41,783 nucleotides of DNA from Halobacillus alkaliphilus (GCF_900113125.1 NZ_FOOG01000018.1:22300-64082); one strand, 5' to 3'; shown: positions 25,414 to 35,099, numbered from the stretch's first letter. The notes: generated by a model not told the origin, from the letters alone. Translations and numbers: made by a program.

Positions 25414-25452
25414 ACAATGACTTTACACTAAATTAATTGGAGGCGATGTAAC

Positions 25453-25581
25453 ATGATGAGCGTAATTGAATTCTTCCGTAATTTGCCCGAGAAACAATGC
25501 TCCAAGTGCGGTGATGTTATCCAGGAAAAAGCTGATTGCTACGGTAACGTTTGCGACGAATGCGACCACCCGGCTCACTAA
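25453..25581 (+). CDS. yhfH: YhfH-like zinc-ribbon miniprotein
   Basis: This 42-residue protein begins MMSVIEFFRNLPEKQC and has five Cys: two in CSKC (16 and 19), one at 29, and two in CDEC (34 and 37), a zinc-ribbon pattern. YhfH of B. subtilis has the same DFF/EFF-NLPEK-C--CG opening and stands beside yhfI. GGAGG precedes the ATG by 9 bases. An in-frame ATG at 25456 is an alternative start. It is followed by its own terminator. The function is unknown. Confidence 0.85.
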   Translation: MMSVIEFFRNLPEKQCSKCGDVIQEKADCYGNVCDECDHPAH

Positions 25582-25625
25582 TTCTAGTATTCCACAAAAA
25601 AATGAATCTGGAACATGTAATTTGG

Positions 25626-25653
25626 AGCAGCTGAATAAAAGCTGCTTTTTTTT
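25626..25653 (+). terminator. Rho-independent terminator after yhfH
   Basis: AGCAGCT and AGCTGCT form a 7-bp stem with a 7-nt loop, followed by TTTTTTT, about 45 bp after the yhfH stop. The next 240 bp up to the membrane-protein gene show only a short degenerate palindrome near GCCGGTGCCGGACACTGG (25727-25744). Confidence 0.8.
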
Positions 25654-25897
25654 GTAATTTTTTAACGTACAAAGATGTCTGATGTCAGTAGTTTTCTTTT
25701 AAAAGAAACTTTTTTTGGAAGCCGTACGCCGGTGCCGGACACTGGGATTATATAAAGAGGTGATCTCTGTACTGCAACAGCTTAAAAAACAACAAGCACC
25801 CTTACATAAATTAACATTTATAACAAATAAGTACCGTCCCATAATAATAATGACGTCTATGTCGTCTCAGCCTTTCTATTTCTAGGGGGATTCAACT

Positions 25898-26362
25898 TTG
25901 CTGATTAATATTATATTAGGATTTATTCTTCCCTGGATCAGCGGAGTTTACCTTTACAAACGCGCCCGGGTGTTATTTTATACCGTTGTTCCAATTACTG
26001 CTTTGTTTTCGGTGACAGGTAATCAGTTAGGCGTGCAATTGGGCTTCTGGCTCCTAATTCCTGAAGAAAAAATCACGTTAATCAATACCATATTTATCGA
26101 CTTTGGGTATAATCCCATCATTGCTGCGTGGTTTATTTATTTTCTTTACATGAGGCAAATCAGTCGCTGGATCATGTATTCCTTGTTTATGGTGATCTTA
26201 AATGGTCTTGAAATTTACGCCTTATCAATCGATAAAATCATCTACGATCATGGGTGGAACATTCTATATTCCGCAATTACTTATGGCATGGGTCTAATCC
26301 TTATCGATTGGTATTTCTTCCATTTTAAAAAAGCCATGAAATCCTTCTCAAAGCTTTCCTGA
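25898..26362 (+). CDS. Small polytopic membrane protein, function unknown
   Basis: This 154-residue protein has about four or five hydrophobic segments, ending with HFKKAMKSFSKLS on the cytoplasmic side. It resembles the CBO0543-type small membrane proteins of Firmicutes in size and layout, but I cannot assign it firmly. The start is TTG at 25898 with AGGGGGA 7 bases upstream. No operon partner is evident: LacI is convergent, yhfH is 300 bp upstream with its own terminator. Confidence 0.6.
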   Translation: MLINIILGFILPWISGVYLYKRARVLFYTVVPITALFSVTGNQLGVQLGFWLLIPEEKITLINTIFIDFGYNPIIAAWFIYFLYMRQISRWIMYSLFMVILNGLEIYALSIDKIIYDHGWNILYSAITYGMGLILIDWYFFHFKKAMKSFSKLS

Positions 26363-26489
26363 ATCATCCATCATTCAATTTTTTTCACAGTATAGATATC
26401 CATCTTCTACTTTATTATCATAGTTTGCACCCCTTCGCAGTAAAACGAAAAGGAAGGATGACTAAGAAGAGCATGTCCCTTTCTAAAAG

Positions 26490-26515
26490 AAAAAACCCAC
26501 GAGTAATGGGTTTTA
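26490..26515 (-). terminator. Terminator overlapping the LacI stop codon
   Basis: On the minus strand AAACCCA and TGGGTTT form a 7-bp stem with a 7-nt loop, followed by TTTTC. The stem begins at the stop codon of the LacI-family gene. Confidence 0.8.
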
Positions 26516-27526
26516 GTGTAGGATTAATTTTTCTTTCCTTGTCGATCCTCTGACTACAAGTTTATGATCAAATACATGGCTCTTTCCACGCACAGGATCG
26601 GGATGAAGCAACTGTTTCAGTAAGACTTCCACAGTTTTATCAGCTAACTTCTTTACAGGCTGCTCAATCGTTGTGATGGAAGGCACCATAAGAAGGGAGA
26701 GCATCTGATTGTCAAAGCCGACCACCGAGAGGTCTTCAGGAATCTTCCAATCAGAATGGGCAGCTTCATAGATCATCCCGGCCGCCACTTCATCGGAACC
26801 GGTAAATACTCCGTCAATATGAGGCATTTCTTTTTTAATATAGCTGAACAATTGCCTCCCATCCCCTACATCCATCGGCCCCTGGATCACTTGATTCTCC
26901 GATGAAGTAAGACCATGGTCCAGCAAAGCTTGTTCAAACCCACGTTTTCGCTCTAAGGTTAAGTGACCTTCCTGCTCACCATGAACAAAGGCTAAGTGTT
27001 TACATCCCTGCTCAATTAAATGCTGCACCGCTTCATATGCCGCCTGCCTATGGTCCATATGAATCATCGGTACAGGTTTATTTTCCATATATTCATTACA
27101 TAACACAATTGGGCCATTTTCCAGGTAAGGATGGATCAATTCCCAATCATTTACTAAAGAAGTCATAATAATACCATCCACTTGCTTCGTTTTTAATAAC
27201 TGCAGGTAATCGAGTTCTTTCTTCTTTGAATCATGGGTTTGACATACAATCACTTGATAGCCTGCCTTGGATGCTTTCTGCTCCATCGACTCTATTAAAT
27301 TTCCGAAAAAAGGATTCGTTATACGCGGCAGCAATACAGCAATGGTTTCGGTTCGCTGGCTGCGCAGGCGCCGTGCGGAAGAATTAGGAACATACCCCAA
27401 TTCGTCCATCGCATGAAGGATGCGCTGTTTTTTCTCATCTGTTACATAGGGCTGGTCATTAATGACTCTGGATACCGTCGTTCTGGATAAGCCAGCCAGC
27501 TTTGCTACATCTTCTATCGTAGCCAT
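26513..27526 (-). CDS. LacI-family transcriptional regulator
   Basis: This 337-residue regulator has an N-terminal helix-turn-helix (IEDVAKLAGLSRTTVSRVIN) and the hinge helix SSARRLRSQRTETIAVLLP, followed by a periplasmic-binding-protein-like sugar or effector domain (residues 60-337). A palindrome fitting LacI/CcpA operators, TTGAAAACGTTTCCAA, lies 32 bp before its ATG, so it is probably self-controlled. No sugar genes are adjacent, so the effector and regulon are not predictable. GGGGGAGA precedes the ATG. Confidence 0.9.
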   Translation of the reverse strand: MATIEDVAKLAGLSRTTVSRVINDQPYVTDEKKQRILHAMDELGYVPNSSARRLRSQRTETIAVLLPRITNPFFGNLIESMEQKASKAGYQVIVCQTHDSKKKELDYLQLLKTKQVDGIIMTSLVNDWELIHPYLENGPIVLCNEYMENKPVPMIHMDHRQAAYEAVQHLIEQGCKHLAFVHGEQEGHLTLERKRGFEQALLDHGLTSSENQVIQGPMDVGDGRQLFSYIKKEMPHIDGVFTGSDEVAAGMIYEAAHSDWKIPEDLSVVGFDNQMLSLLMVPSITTIEQPVKKLADKTVEVLLKQLLHPDPVRGKSHVFDHKLVVRGSTRKEKLILH

Positions 27527-27557
27527 TTGATCTCCCCCTGATGATGTTTACGATAAC

Positions 27558-27573
27558 TTGAAAACGTTTCCAA
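27558..27573. promoter_or_regulatory. LacI/cre-type operator upstream of the LacI gene
   Basis: TTGAAAACGTTTCCAA is a near-perfect 16-bp palindrome with the central ACGT of LacI-family sites. It also resembles a catabolite-responsive element. It lies just upstream of the regulator gene and could serve autoregulation or CcpA control. Confidence 0.65.
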
Positions 27574-27627
27574 TTTAAATCATACTAATCCTACTGTCTT
27601 CTTGCAAGCCCTTTCATAATTTAATAG

Positions 27628-27654
27628 AAAAAACTGCCGCCCGTGGGGCAGCAG
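27628..27654 (-). terminator. Terminator of the hemEHY operon
   Basis: On the minus strand CTGCTGCCC pairs with GGGCGGCAG (9 bp, one G-U) around a 3-nt loop and is followed by TTTTTT. It lies 3 bp beyond the hemY stop. Confidence 0.9.
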
Positions 27655-27656
27655 TG

Positions 27657-29072
27657 TTAAATATGGTTATCCTTTATAGAGCTAAGCACCTTTTCTACCG
27701 CTGCTTCCCCTTGATCTATACAATCAGGAAGACCAATTCCACGGTAGGAACCTCCTGCTAAACAAATACCAGGCAGCTGTTGTTCCATTTGTTCGGTGAT
27801 CTCTCTTAAGCGATCTTTATGTCCTACCTGATATTGAGGCATAGCGTCATACCAGCGAGTCACAATAGAAAAGTCGGGTTTATCGGTAATATCCATCGTT
27901 TTGTTTAAATCGTTCAAGGCGATCTCAACTATGTCTTCATCCGGCAGGTTCACCACGTCCTGGTCATCTGGTTTTCCTACGTAGCAACGAAGCATGACTT
28001 TTCCATCCGGGGTCGAATGAGGCCATTTTTTATGCGTCCACGTGCAGGCTGTTATTCTGAAACTGCTGTTCCGTGACACCACAAAGCCTGTCCCGTCAAT
28101 ATCTTTTTTGATAGCTGATGCGTCAAAAGCCATCGCAACATTGGCTACAGATGTCGCATTTACTTTTTTAAAAGGATCCATAAAATCGAATTGAGAAAGC
28201 ATACGCTGTGCCTGAAAGTGAGGAACAGCCAGTATGACAGCATCCGCTTCTTCTACGGTTCCATCACTTAACAGTACATGATAACCTTGAGGCTTTCTCT
28301 CGATATGATCGACTTTTGTATTCTTTCTTACAGAGCCTGGATCAAGTTTATCTTCCACAGCATCTACCAGGGATTCAAGCCCATGCTCAAGTGTTCGGAA
28401 CATGCTTGGTTTCTTTTCCCCTTTTTTAGGTTTACTGATGGAACGAGTCTTGCGTAAACCTTTAATTAAACTTCCGTATTCCTGCTCTAATTGATAAAAA
28501 TCAGGGAAAGTGGCTTCCAGACTCAACTTATCAATATCCCCTGCATAAATACCAGAAAGAAGGGGCTCGATTAAATTTTCTACCACTTGACTGCCAAGTC
28601 TCCTGCGGAAAAAGAGACCTAGCCCCTGATCGCCTTCCATTTGTTTCTTAGGCTTTATTAAATCTAAGGAGGCCCTTAATTTTCCCGCCGGGGTAAAAAG
28701 GCCGGAAAATAAAAAAGGCCGAATACGAGTCGGGATTCCCATAAAAGAACCACTTGGCATTTTATGAAGTTTACCATTAACCAGAATGTAAGACTGCCCC
28801 GTACCATTTGGCACAAGCTGATCGCCAAGACCGACTTCTTCAGCCAGTCTTGCGGCACTTTCTTTACGGGCAAGAAAAGAATCTGGTCCTCGTTCAATCG
28901 TAAAACCATCTCTCTTTTCTGTCTTAATTTTCCCTCCTAATTGACCACTTGCTTCGATCAATTGAACATCCAGAGGTAAGTTCTTCTGCTTTTGTTCTTT
29001 TTGCAGATAATAAGCCGCTGTTAATCCTGAAATGCCTCCGCCTACCACAAGTACTCGTTTTTGCTCTTTCAT
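27657..29072 (-). CDS. hemY: Coproporphyrinogen III oxidase / protoporphyrinogen oxidase HemY (CgoX)
   Basis: This 471-residue FAD enzyme of heme synthesis has the FAD-binding N-terminus VLVVGGGISGLTAAYYL, then GGKIKTEKRDGFTIERGPDS, and ends with LAGGSYRGIGLPDCIDQGEAA. In Gram-positive bacteria HemY (CgoX) oxidises coproporphyrinogen III to coproporphyrin III. The ATG is 2 bp after the hemH stop, so the genes are translationally coupled. It is the last gene of hemE-hemH-hemY. Confidence 0.95.
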   Translation of the reverse strand: MKEQKRVLVVGGGISGLTAAYYLQKEQKQKNLPLDVQLIEASGQLGGKIKTEKRDGFTIERGPDSFLARKESAARLAEEVGLGDQLVPNGTGQSYILVNGKLHKMPSGSFMGIPTRIRPFLFSGLFTPAGKLRASLDLIKPKKQMEGDQGLGLFFRRRLGSQVVENLIEPLLSGIYAGDIDKLSLEATFPDFYQLEQEYGSLIKGLRKTRSISKPKKGEKKPSMFRTLEHGLESLVDAVEDKLDPGSVRKNTKVDHIERKPQGYHVLLSDGTVEEADAVILAVPHFQAQRMLSQFDFMDPFKKVNATSVANVAMAFDASAIKKDIDGTGFVVSRNSSFRITACTWTHKKWPHSTPDGKVMLRCYVGKPDDQDVVNLPDEDIVEIALNDLNKTMDITDKPDFSIVTRWYDAMPQYQVGHKDRLREITEQMEQQLPGICLAGGSYRGIGLPDCIDQGEAAVEKVLSSIKDNHI

Positions 29073-29074
29073 AC

Positions 29075-30010
29075 TTATCGCTGCTCTTCTGCTTTCTCAA
29101 GTACGACACCAGCAAGAGTATGAATAAACTTATCGTTGGTGTTAGGCATTTCTGGCCGGTAATAATCGGCTCCTACTTCATCACAGACTACCTTACACTC
29201 GTAATCATTATCATAAAGAACCTCAAGGTGATCGGATACAAAGCCTACGGGAGCATAAATAAAGGATGTGTATCCTTTATCGTGATATAGATCCCTGGTC
29301 AGATCCTGCACATCCGGTCCAATCCAAGGGTCCGGTGTATTGCCTTCACTTTGCCAGCCGATTTCGTATTGAGTAATGCCGGTCGCTTCACTAATCATCT
29401 CAGCCGTTTTTTTCAGCTGATCCGGATAAGGATCGCCGCCTTCTAGGATTTTCATAGGAAGACTATGAGCCGATACGATTAAGCACGTATTTTTCTTCTC
29501 TTCCTCTGCAATTTTCGAATACTCAGCCAGTATTTTTTCTCTCCAGAAGTCGATGAACCCTGGTGCATCATACCAGCTTTCCACGGAACGGATGGTGATG
29601 CCGTGCTTTTCCGCTTCTTCCTGGGCCCGTCCATTATAAGACTTCACACTGAAGGTGGAATAATGAGGAGCAAGTACAATGGACACAGTTTCTTCAATTC
29701 CATCTTCTTTCATCTGTTGAACTGCATCTTCTACAAAAGGTTCAATGTGTTTCAGCCCGATATATAGTTGGAATTCAATTTCATCCTGATTTTCATTCAA
29801 GTCATTTTTAAGAGCTTCCGCCTGATTGTCCGTAATTCTTGCTAACGGAGAAATACCTCCAATGGCGTCATAACGGTCTCTTAGATCCTGAAGCATTTCA
29901 TCCGTTGGCTTGCGTCCACGTCGGATGTGGGTGTAATAGCGCTCCAAATCTTCTTCTTTGTATGGCGTACCATAAGCCATAACTAGCAGTCCCATTTGTT
30001 TTTTAGCCAT
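29075..30010 (-). CDS. hemH: Ferrochelatase (coproporphyrin ferrochelatase, CpfC/HemH)
   Basis: This 311-residue soluble enzyme inserts ferrous iron into the porphyrin ring. It is close to B. subtilis Hem[41 protein letters not shown] (the metal-binding His) and [14 protein letters not shown] with the conserved Glu. It has no C-terminal membrane extension. Start ATG 30010 is preferred; the frame opens at a GTG at 30019 that is inside the AGAGGTGA ribosome binding site. It lies between hemE and hemY. Confidence 0.96.
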   Translation of the reverse strand: MAKKQMGLLVMAYGTPYKEEDLERYYTHIRRGRKPTDEMLQDLRDRYDAIGGISPLARITDNQAEALKNDLNENQDEIEFQLYIGLKHIEPFVEDAVQQMKEDGIEETVSIVLAPHYSTFSVKSYNGRAQEEAEKHGITIRSVESWYDAPGFIDFWREKILAEYSKIAEEEKKNTCLIVSAHSLPMKILEGGDPYPDQLKKTAEMISEATGITQYEIGWQSEGNTPDPWIGPDVQDLTRDLYHDKGYTSFIYAPVGFVSDHLEVLYDNDYECKVVCDEVGADYYRPEMPNTNDKFIHTLAGVVLEKAEEQR

Positions 30011-30022
30011 GATCGTCACCTC

Positions 30023-31060
30023 TTACTTAGATTTTGAATACTCATGAACCAGATTGGTCAATCGTTTCAATGTTTCCGGTTTGATATCAGGTGTGACGCC
30101 GTGTCCGAGATTAAATATGTGAGCCGGATGCATGCGCCCTTCATCTATAATACGCTTAGTACGCTCTTCAATCACGTCCCAATCGGCCAGGAGCAGAGAA
30201 GGATCCAGGTTTCCCTGTAATGGCTTCGTAATTCCATTGTTTCTTGCCTCGGTAATGGACATTCTCCAATCAAGTCCCATCACATCTACTGGAAGGTCAT
30301 TCCATTCAAGAGCCAGATGGCGGGCGCCTACACCGAACAAAATAAGCGGTACACCCTCGGAACGTAATTCGCTGAAGATTCTTTCCATAACTGGTTTTAT
30401 ATATGTTCGATAGTCCTCTACATTCAAAGCACCGACCCATGAATCAAAGATTTGAATAGCCCTTGCGCCTGCTTTCACTTGAGCGCGGACATAAGTAATC
30501 ACCATATCAGCCAATTTGTCCATTAAAGCAAACCACGTCATGGGTTCGCTGTACATTAAGGATTTGGTCTTATTATAGTTCTTGGAAGGACCGCCTTCCA
30601 CCATGTAACTTGCGAGTGTAAATGGGGCTCCGCTAAAGCCGATTAAAGGAACCGTCAGCTGCTCTTGTGTGAGAAGTCTGATCGTATCCAGAACGTAAGG
30701 AACATCGGATTCAGGATCGATGGTTCCCAGGTTTTCCACATCGGCTTTGGAGCGGATTGGATTGTGAATTACCGGCCCGATGCCTTTTTTAATCTCCACG
30801 TCCACGCCCAGTGCAGGGAGGGGAGACATAATATCTTTATAAAGAATGGCGGCATCGACTCCGTACTGCTCGACGGGAAGACGGGTCACATAAGCGCAAA
30901 GTTCCGGCTCGTGTGTAATTTCAAATAACGAATATTTCTCTTTTAATTTACGATATTCAGGCTGGGATCTTCCCGCCTGGCGCATAAACCAAACCGGTGT
31001 ATGCTCCGTCTTTTCTCCCTGAAAAGCCCTTAAGATCGTATCGTTTTCTATTTTATTCAT
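30023..31060 (-). CDS. hemE: Uroporphyrinogen decarboxylase HemE
   Basis: This 345-residue enzyme converts uroporphyrinogen III to coproporphyrinogen III. Signature motifs are [16 protein letters not shown] near the N-terminus, [17 protein letters not shown] in the middle, and [14 protein letters not shown] near the C-terminus. ATG 31060 is chosen, with AAGGAG 10 bases upstream; a GTG at 31066 opens the frame slightly earlier. First of the three hem genes. It follows the penicillin-binding protein gene by about 110 bp with no terminator seen, so read-through is possible. Confidence 0.96.
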   Translation of the reverse strand: MNKIENDTILRAFQGEKTEHTPVWFMRQAGRSQPEYRKLKEKYSLFEITHEPELCAYVTRLPVEQYGVDAAILYKDIMSPLPALGVDVEIKKGIGPVIHNPIRSKADVENLGTIDPESDVPYVLDTIRLLTQEQLTVPLIGFSGAPFTLASYMVEGGPSKNYNKTKSLMYSEPMTWFALMDKLADMVITYVRAQVKAGARAIQIFDSWVGALNVEDYRTYIKPVMERIFSELRSEGVPLILFGVGARHLALEWNDLPVDVMGLDWRMSITEARNNGITKPLQGNLDPSLLLADWDVIEERTKRIIDEGRMHPAHIFNLGHGVTPDIKPETLKRLTNLVHEYSKSK

Positions 31061-31171
31061 AATCACCTAGCTCCTTTATCCACGTTCATCGTTCATCCGC
31101 TTTCCACTATAACGATATATCCTTCGTCTGTATAGAATAATGAACTAATTTTCACGAGATTGTGCGTTTTT

Positions 31172-33346
31172 TCACAGGTCCCAATTCAAGGTCACTTTAT
31201 TGGATGGTTCACCTTCTCTTCCTGTCAAAGGATCAAAAGGAACGATGTAATACGTGGTCTGATCGAATATTCCAAAGGCATTGACTTTAAACTCACCTTT
31301 TCCAGTTACTTCCCCTACTTTTACATCTTCTCCTTCTTCTTCTCTGTAAATACGGTAAACCAGTCGATCATCATCGGCAGGTGTCCAACTGATGGTTCCG
31401 CGGAATCTGGCGAGCCCTGATAAGCTTAGAGATCCTGATGCGTCCTCAATTTCAGGCATTTCAATCGGTTCCGGCAAGTCTTCTACTCCCTCAGGACGTT
31501 CAAAACTTTCTTTTAAATTCTTTTCCTCGTCGATTTGCGATAATATTTCCTTCATAAGTCTGGTAGGATAGCTGCTCCCACCCTCTAAGCGGTAATTCTC
31601 TCCGGATTGGTCATAGCCCATCCACAACGTTCCCACATACTCCGGTGTATATCCGGCAAACCAGACATCCTTGTTATCACCTGCCGGGTGCTGCTGGGTT
31701 CCTGTTTTTCCTGCCAGTGCCTTTCGATAATTACCGGCACTAGCCGTACCCTCACTGACTGCACTTTGCAGCATTTCCGTCATGTACCAGGCTGTTTGCG
31801 GACTGAACACCTCAGTTTCTTCTTCACTCTGATGCTTATGGATCACTACCTCGGATCGGTCCTTGATTTGAGTGATCGTATAGCTTTCTGTAACCTTTCC
31901 GTTTTGAGCAAAACTGCGATAAGCTTCTGCCATCTGCAGAGGAGTATATCCTTCTGAAAGTCCTCCAAGAGCAATGGACAGCCCTTTATCTTTTGTATCA
32001 AGCCCAAGCTCTTTTAAATAACCTTTTGCATACCCAATACCCATTTGATCCAGCAGCCACACAGCCGGGACGTTTTTGGACTGGCTCAATGCCTGATAAA
32101 GAGACACAGATCCGTCGTATTCACCATCATAATTTTCTGGAGTATACTCACCCGAAAACTCCTGTTTCTCATCTGGGAGAACTGTATAAGGAGTGTACTT
32201 TTCAGTCATTAGGGCTGGTCCATAAACGGCAAGAGGCTTGATAGCTGAAGCAGGCTGATGAGAGGTTAATACACGGTTAATATCACCGTGTTTAAAATCT
32301 CTGCCGCCGACTACCGCGCGTAAGGCCCCAGTTTTATGATCCATTAACGTTAAAGCCCCTTGAACCTCCCCGTTCGTACCGGGAACAAATTCGCCGTTTT
32401 TCATATTTTCAGCGGCAATCCGCTGGGCCACAGGGTCCATTTCCACAATCACGCGATAACCTCCGCGTTTTAACTCGTCCCTGGAAATATCATATTTCTC
32501 TGCTGCTTCTGCGATTACTAAATCAACGTAACTATTCGTCCACGTTTCGCTTTCAGTTTCAACTTCTTCCGCTCCAATAGTCGCACCCTGATAGCTCTTC
32601 ATATCAGCAGCCGATATACTTCCCGTGTCATGCATGCGTGACAGAACAAGGTTGCGTCGTTCTTTTGCTTCTTCCGGGTTGTCAAAAGGAGAGTAGGAAT
32701 TCGGAGCTTTAGGCATACCGGCAAGCAGCGCACCTTCAGCTACCGTAAGTTCTGAAGCCGAACTTTGAAAGTAATGCTCAGCAGCAGCCTCAATTCCATA
32801 AACCCCTTCTCCAAAGTAAATACGGTTGAGATAAAGTTCCAAAATTTCATCTTTTGTAAAATTCCGCTCCAGATAAATAGCGGCCATAACTTCTTTCGTC
32901 TTCCTCATCCACGTTTTATCATTAGATAAAGAAATATTTTTCGCCAGCTGCTGTGTAATGGTACTGGCTCCTTCGACCTTAGCCATAGCGATGAGGTCTT
33001 TATAGACGGCGCGAACAATCGATTTAAAATCAATTCCAGAATGTTCATAGAAGCGGCTGTCTTCAATCGCCACAAACGCTTGCTGCACGTGCTCAGGGAT
33101 ATCGGATATATCGATAATTTCCCTATTTTTCGTGTAAATCTCTTCAATAACCTCTCCATCTTTTGTTTCGACTAACGTTTTTTCGTCTAACACAAGATCT
33201 TCTTCACTAACGACTAAACGTCCTCCAAACAGGATGGTTATATACCCTAACACCCCGGCCATGACCAGGATAGCAAGGATTATTCCAGCCCATCGCACAC
33301 GTCTTGCCGCGCGCTGGATCGGCTTAAGATAATCATATTGTTTCAC
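31172..33346 (-). CDS. pbpF: Class A penicillin-binding protein (PbpF/PBP1A-like)
   Basis: This 724-residue bifunctional cell-wall enzyme has one N-terminal membrane anchor (about residues 18-42). The GT51 glycosyltransferase has FVAIEDSRFYEHSGIDFKSI and STITQQLAKN. The transpeptidase has the SxxK motif in ASAIKP, SxN as LSQSKN, and KTG in AGKTGTQ. After residue 640 there is a fibronectin type III-like C-terminal domain (FRGTISWTPADDDRLVYRIY). The start is a GTG with AAAGGG 10 bases upstream. It precedes hemE as pbpF does in B. subtilis. Confidence 0.93.
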   Translation of the reverse strand: MKQYDYLKPIQRAARRVRWAGIILAILVMAGVLGYITILFGGRLVVSEEDLVLDEKTLVETKDGEVIEEIYTKNREIIDISDIPEHVQQAFVAIEDSRFYEHSGIDFKSIVRAVYKDLIAMAKVEGASTITQQLAKNISLSNDKTWMRKTKEVMAAIYLERNFTKDEILELYLNRIYFGEGVYGIEAAAEHYFQSSASELTVAEGALLAGMPKAPNSYSPFDNPEEAKERRNLVLSRMHDTGSISAADMKSYQGATIGAEEVETESETWTNSYVDLVIAEAAEKYDISRDELKRGGYRVIVEMDPVAQRIAAENMKNGEFVPGTNGEVQGALTLMDHKTGALRAVVGGRDFKHGDINRVLTSHQPASAIKPLAVYGPALMTEKYTPYTVLPDEKQEFSGEYTPENYDGEYDGSVSLYQALSQSKNVPAVWLLDQMGIGYAKGYLKELGLDTKDKGLSIALGGLSEGYTPLQMAEAYRSFAQNGKVTESYTITQIKDRSEVVIHKHQSEEETEVFSPQTAWYMTEMLQSAVSEGTASAGNYRKALAGKTGTQQHPAGDNKDVWFAGYTPEYVGTLWMGYDQSGENYRLEGGSSYPTRLMKEILSQIDEEKNLKESFERPEGVEDLPEPIEMPEIEDASGSLSLSGLARFRGTISWTPADDDRLVYRIYREEEGEDVKVGEVTGKGEFKVNAFGIFDQTTYYIVPFDPLTGREGEPSNKVTLNWDL

Positions 33347-33443
33347 TTTCTATGCACCCTTTCTTGTGCAATCTCTTTCAAACTTGCGGGTTCACCATTT
33401 CAATTGCTAAACTGAAATTAATGTTGGAAAGGAGACATCCATT

Positions 33444-33947
33444 ATGAAAGTTTCGATGACAAATGGCACTTTGAATTACTTAGCTAAATTAGACAAACAA
33501 CACCCAGATGCTCACCTCTTATTTATGCAGGACCAGGATAAAACAGTGGCTTATTACGAAGGAGAGAATCCCATTTTTGAAGAAGGACGTGAGTACGAAA
33601 TTGTGGACTCCGTCGGCAGCCTTCAACCCAAGGGGTACGTCGTTATGAATAATATCCCGGTAGCCGACGAAGGACGTCCAGTATTTGAGGACCGCTTCAA
33701 AAATCGTGCAGGGAATGTTGAGAATATGGAAGGCTTTCAAGCGATCCGTATTTTGAGGCCTGTCAAAGGCAATACGTACGTGGTGCTGACTCAGTGGCGC
33801 AATGCTCAGGACTTTGAAGATTGGAAGAACTCCCAATCCTTCGAGCAAGCCCACAAAAATTCAGGACCAAAGCACGAGAAGAAACCTTCATTTATTGATG
33901 GAGATGCCTACATTACCAAGTATCAAATGCTTCAGTTAGAGGAATAA
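33444..33947 (+). CDS. hmoB: Heme-degrading monooxygenase HmoB-like
   Basis: This 167-residue protein has a C-terminal antibiotic-biosynthesis-monooxygenase (ABM) domain. FEDRFKNRAGNVENMEGFQ, VVLTQWRNAQDFEDW and SFEQAHKNSG carry the Asn, Trp and His positions seen in IsdG-type heme oxygenases. The N-terminal half is the extra region found in HmoB (YhgC). It cleaves heme to release iron, with no membrane part. It is divergent from the penicillin-binding protein and hem genes, as in B. subtilis. AAAGGAG lies 10 bases before the ATG. Confidence 0.9.
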   Translation: MKVSMTNGTLNYLAKLDKQHPDAHLLFMQDQDKTVAYYEGENPIFEEGREYEIVDSVGSLQPKGYVVMNNIPVADEGRPVFEDRFKNRAGNVENMEGFQAIRILRPVKGNTYVVLTQWRNAQDFEDWKNSQSFEQAHKNSGPKHEKKPSFIDGDAYITKYQMLQLEE

Positions 33948-33950
33948 ACG

Positions 33951-33984
33951 AAAAGTGAGCGGACAGTGCCGCTCACTTTTTTTA
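33951..33984. terminator. Bidirectional terminator between hmoB and the thioredoxin-like gene
   Basis: AAGTGAGCGG and CCGCTCACTT form a 10-bp stem with a 6-nt loop, with a U-run on the plus strand and a shorter one on the minus strand. Its right side touches the stop codon of the convergent gene at 33982. Confidence 0.88.
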
Positions 33985-34479
33985 TTCTTCTGCCTGTCCG
34001 GAGTCCTCATCTAAAACTTCTTGACGGAAAAAGTTATCAAAAGTGGTTACGGGCTGTTCGCCTGAAATCCGTGCCGCTTCTTCACCATTCTCAAAATGAA
34101 CGATGGTCGGCGTTCCTTCAATGCCGTATTTTTCCCATTGATCTTCAAACTCAAGCAGATTCATTTTCTTCATATCAACGCCCAGCTCCTGAGTCATCGG
34201 CACCACGACAGGAGTCGTACGCTGACAATGAACACAAGTAGGGCTGTAAAAATAAACAGTTGTGTCTTCACCGGATTCAATTTGTTCCTCTAGTTCGTCA
34301 GGCTGGATTTGGTTTTGATAATTCTCGTTATCCAGCTGATCAATCGTTGCTTGTTTGAGGTTATCCTTACCATAAGGATTATCGGCTGTCTTCTGACTGT
34401 TCTGGTAGTTTACTACAAAGATCAATACAGCGATCAATACAGCCAAGCCTGTACCAAAAATGACCATTTTTTTCTTCAT
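33982..34479 (-). CDS. Membrane-anchored thioredoxin-like thiol-disulfide oxidoreductase
   Basis: This 165-residue protein has an N-terminal anchor (residues 5-24) and an extracytoplasmic thioredoxin fold. The active site is CVHC in FYSPTCVHCQRTTP near residue 82, and the cis-Pro loop is GIEGTPTIVHFENG. It probably oxidises thiols outside the membrane and is re-oxidised by the DsbB-like BdbC encoded 13 bp upstream. Compared with BdbD of B. subtilis it is shorter, so I give no gene symbol. GGGG precedes the ATG by about 10 bases. Confidence 0.88.
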   Translation of the reverse strand: MKKKMVIFGTGLAVLIAVLIFVVNYQNSQKTADNPYGKDNLKQATIDQLDNENYQNQIQPDELEEQIESGEDTTVYFYSPTCVHCQRTTPVVVPMTQELGVDMKKMNLLEFEDQWEKYGIEGTPTIVHFENGEEAARISGEQPVTTFDNFFRQEVLDEDSGQAEE

Positions 34480-34492
34480 ATTAAATTCCCCT

Positions 34493-34900
34493 TTACTTCC
34501 TTACCATTAATAGATGAGTAATGAAAATAATAATAAATGCGGTTCCTGCCAGAAATGGAATGGTAATAAACCCAAAAACATTAATGTACTGTACATTACA
34601 TGGAACTAGTCCACAAGCATCCCCTGCTCCTATCGCGGGAACTTTCTGCAATAAGTAATGATACAGGGAAACAATGGCCCCAATTCCGCTGAGAATGAGC
34701 CCCGGCAGCGTCATAGCTGCATTTTTCTTAACTAGTCCGACCCCATATATAATCACAAGCGGATACATGAGGATACGCTGGTACCAGCATAACTCACAAG
34801 GTTCATAGCCCAGAACCTCGGAAAAGAATAAGCTTCCTGCTGTAGCAGTAAGCGCAACTGCCCATATGATAAACAATAAATTTTCATGTTTCGCCTTCAT
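34493..34900 (-). CDS. bdbC: Disulfide bond formation protein BdbC (DsbB family)
   Basis: This 135-residue membrane protein has four hydrophobic segments. The first Cys pair is in YEPCELCWYQRILMYPL, near residue 35, and the second in CGLVPCNVQYINVFGF. It re-oxidises the extracytoplasmic thiol oxidase and passes electrons to quinone. It pairs with the thioredoxin-like gene 13 bp downstream. AAAGGAA precedes the ATG. Confidence 0.92.
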   Translation of the reverse strand: MKAKHENLLFIIWAVALTATAGSLFFSEVLGYEPCELCWYQRILMYPLVIIYGVGLVKKNAAMTLPGLILSGIGAIVSLYHYLLQKVPAIGAGDACGLVPCNVQYINVFGFITIPFLAGTAFIIIFITHLLMVRK

Positions 34901-35009
34901 TCGTCATTTTCCTTTCTACCTCTCTAAAAGGATATTATACTAGGGATTGTTTCGAAAACAAAATAGTTTTGCCTCTAATCTTCACTTATCACAAAGTTGT
35001 CACAGAAAC

Positions 35010-35036
35010 AAAAAAAAGCCTCCGGAAGTGGCTTTA
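35010..35036 (-). terminator. Minus-strand terminator, probably of the liaFSR operon
   Basis: On the minus strand AAAGCC and GGCTTT form a 6-bp stem with a 9-nt loop, followed by TTTTTT. The nearest minus-strand gene upstream is liaR, 720 bp away, with repeat R3 between. No terminator is seen right after liaR. Confidence 0.6.
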
Positions 35037-35099
35037 GGAGTGCAGAGAAAGTTTGGACTATTGAAAACTTACTATTTCATTTTATTACTACAAGGCATC

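Noticed and set aside
25727-25744. Short degenerate palindrome GCCGGTGCCGGACACTGG
   Set aside because: Only one copy is in the window and it has no clear terminator or operator features.
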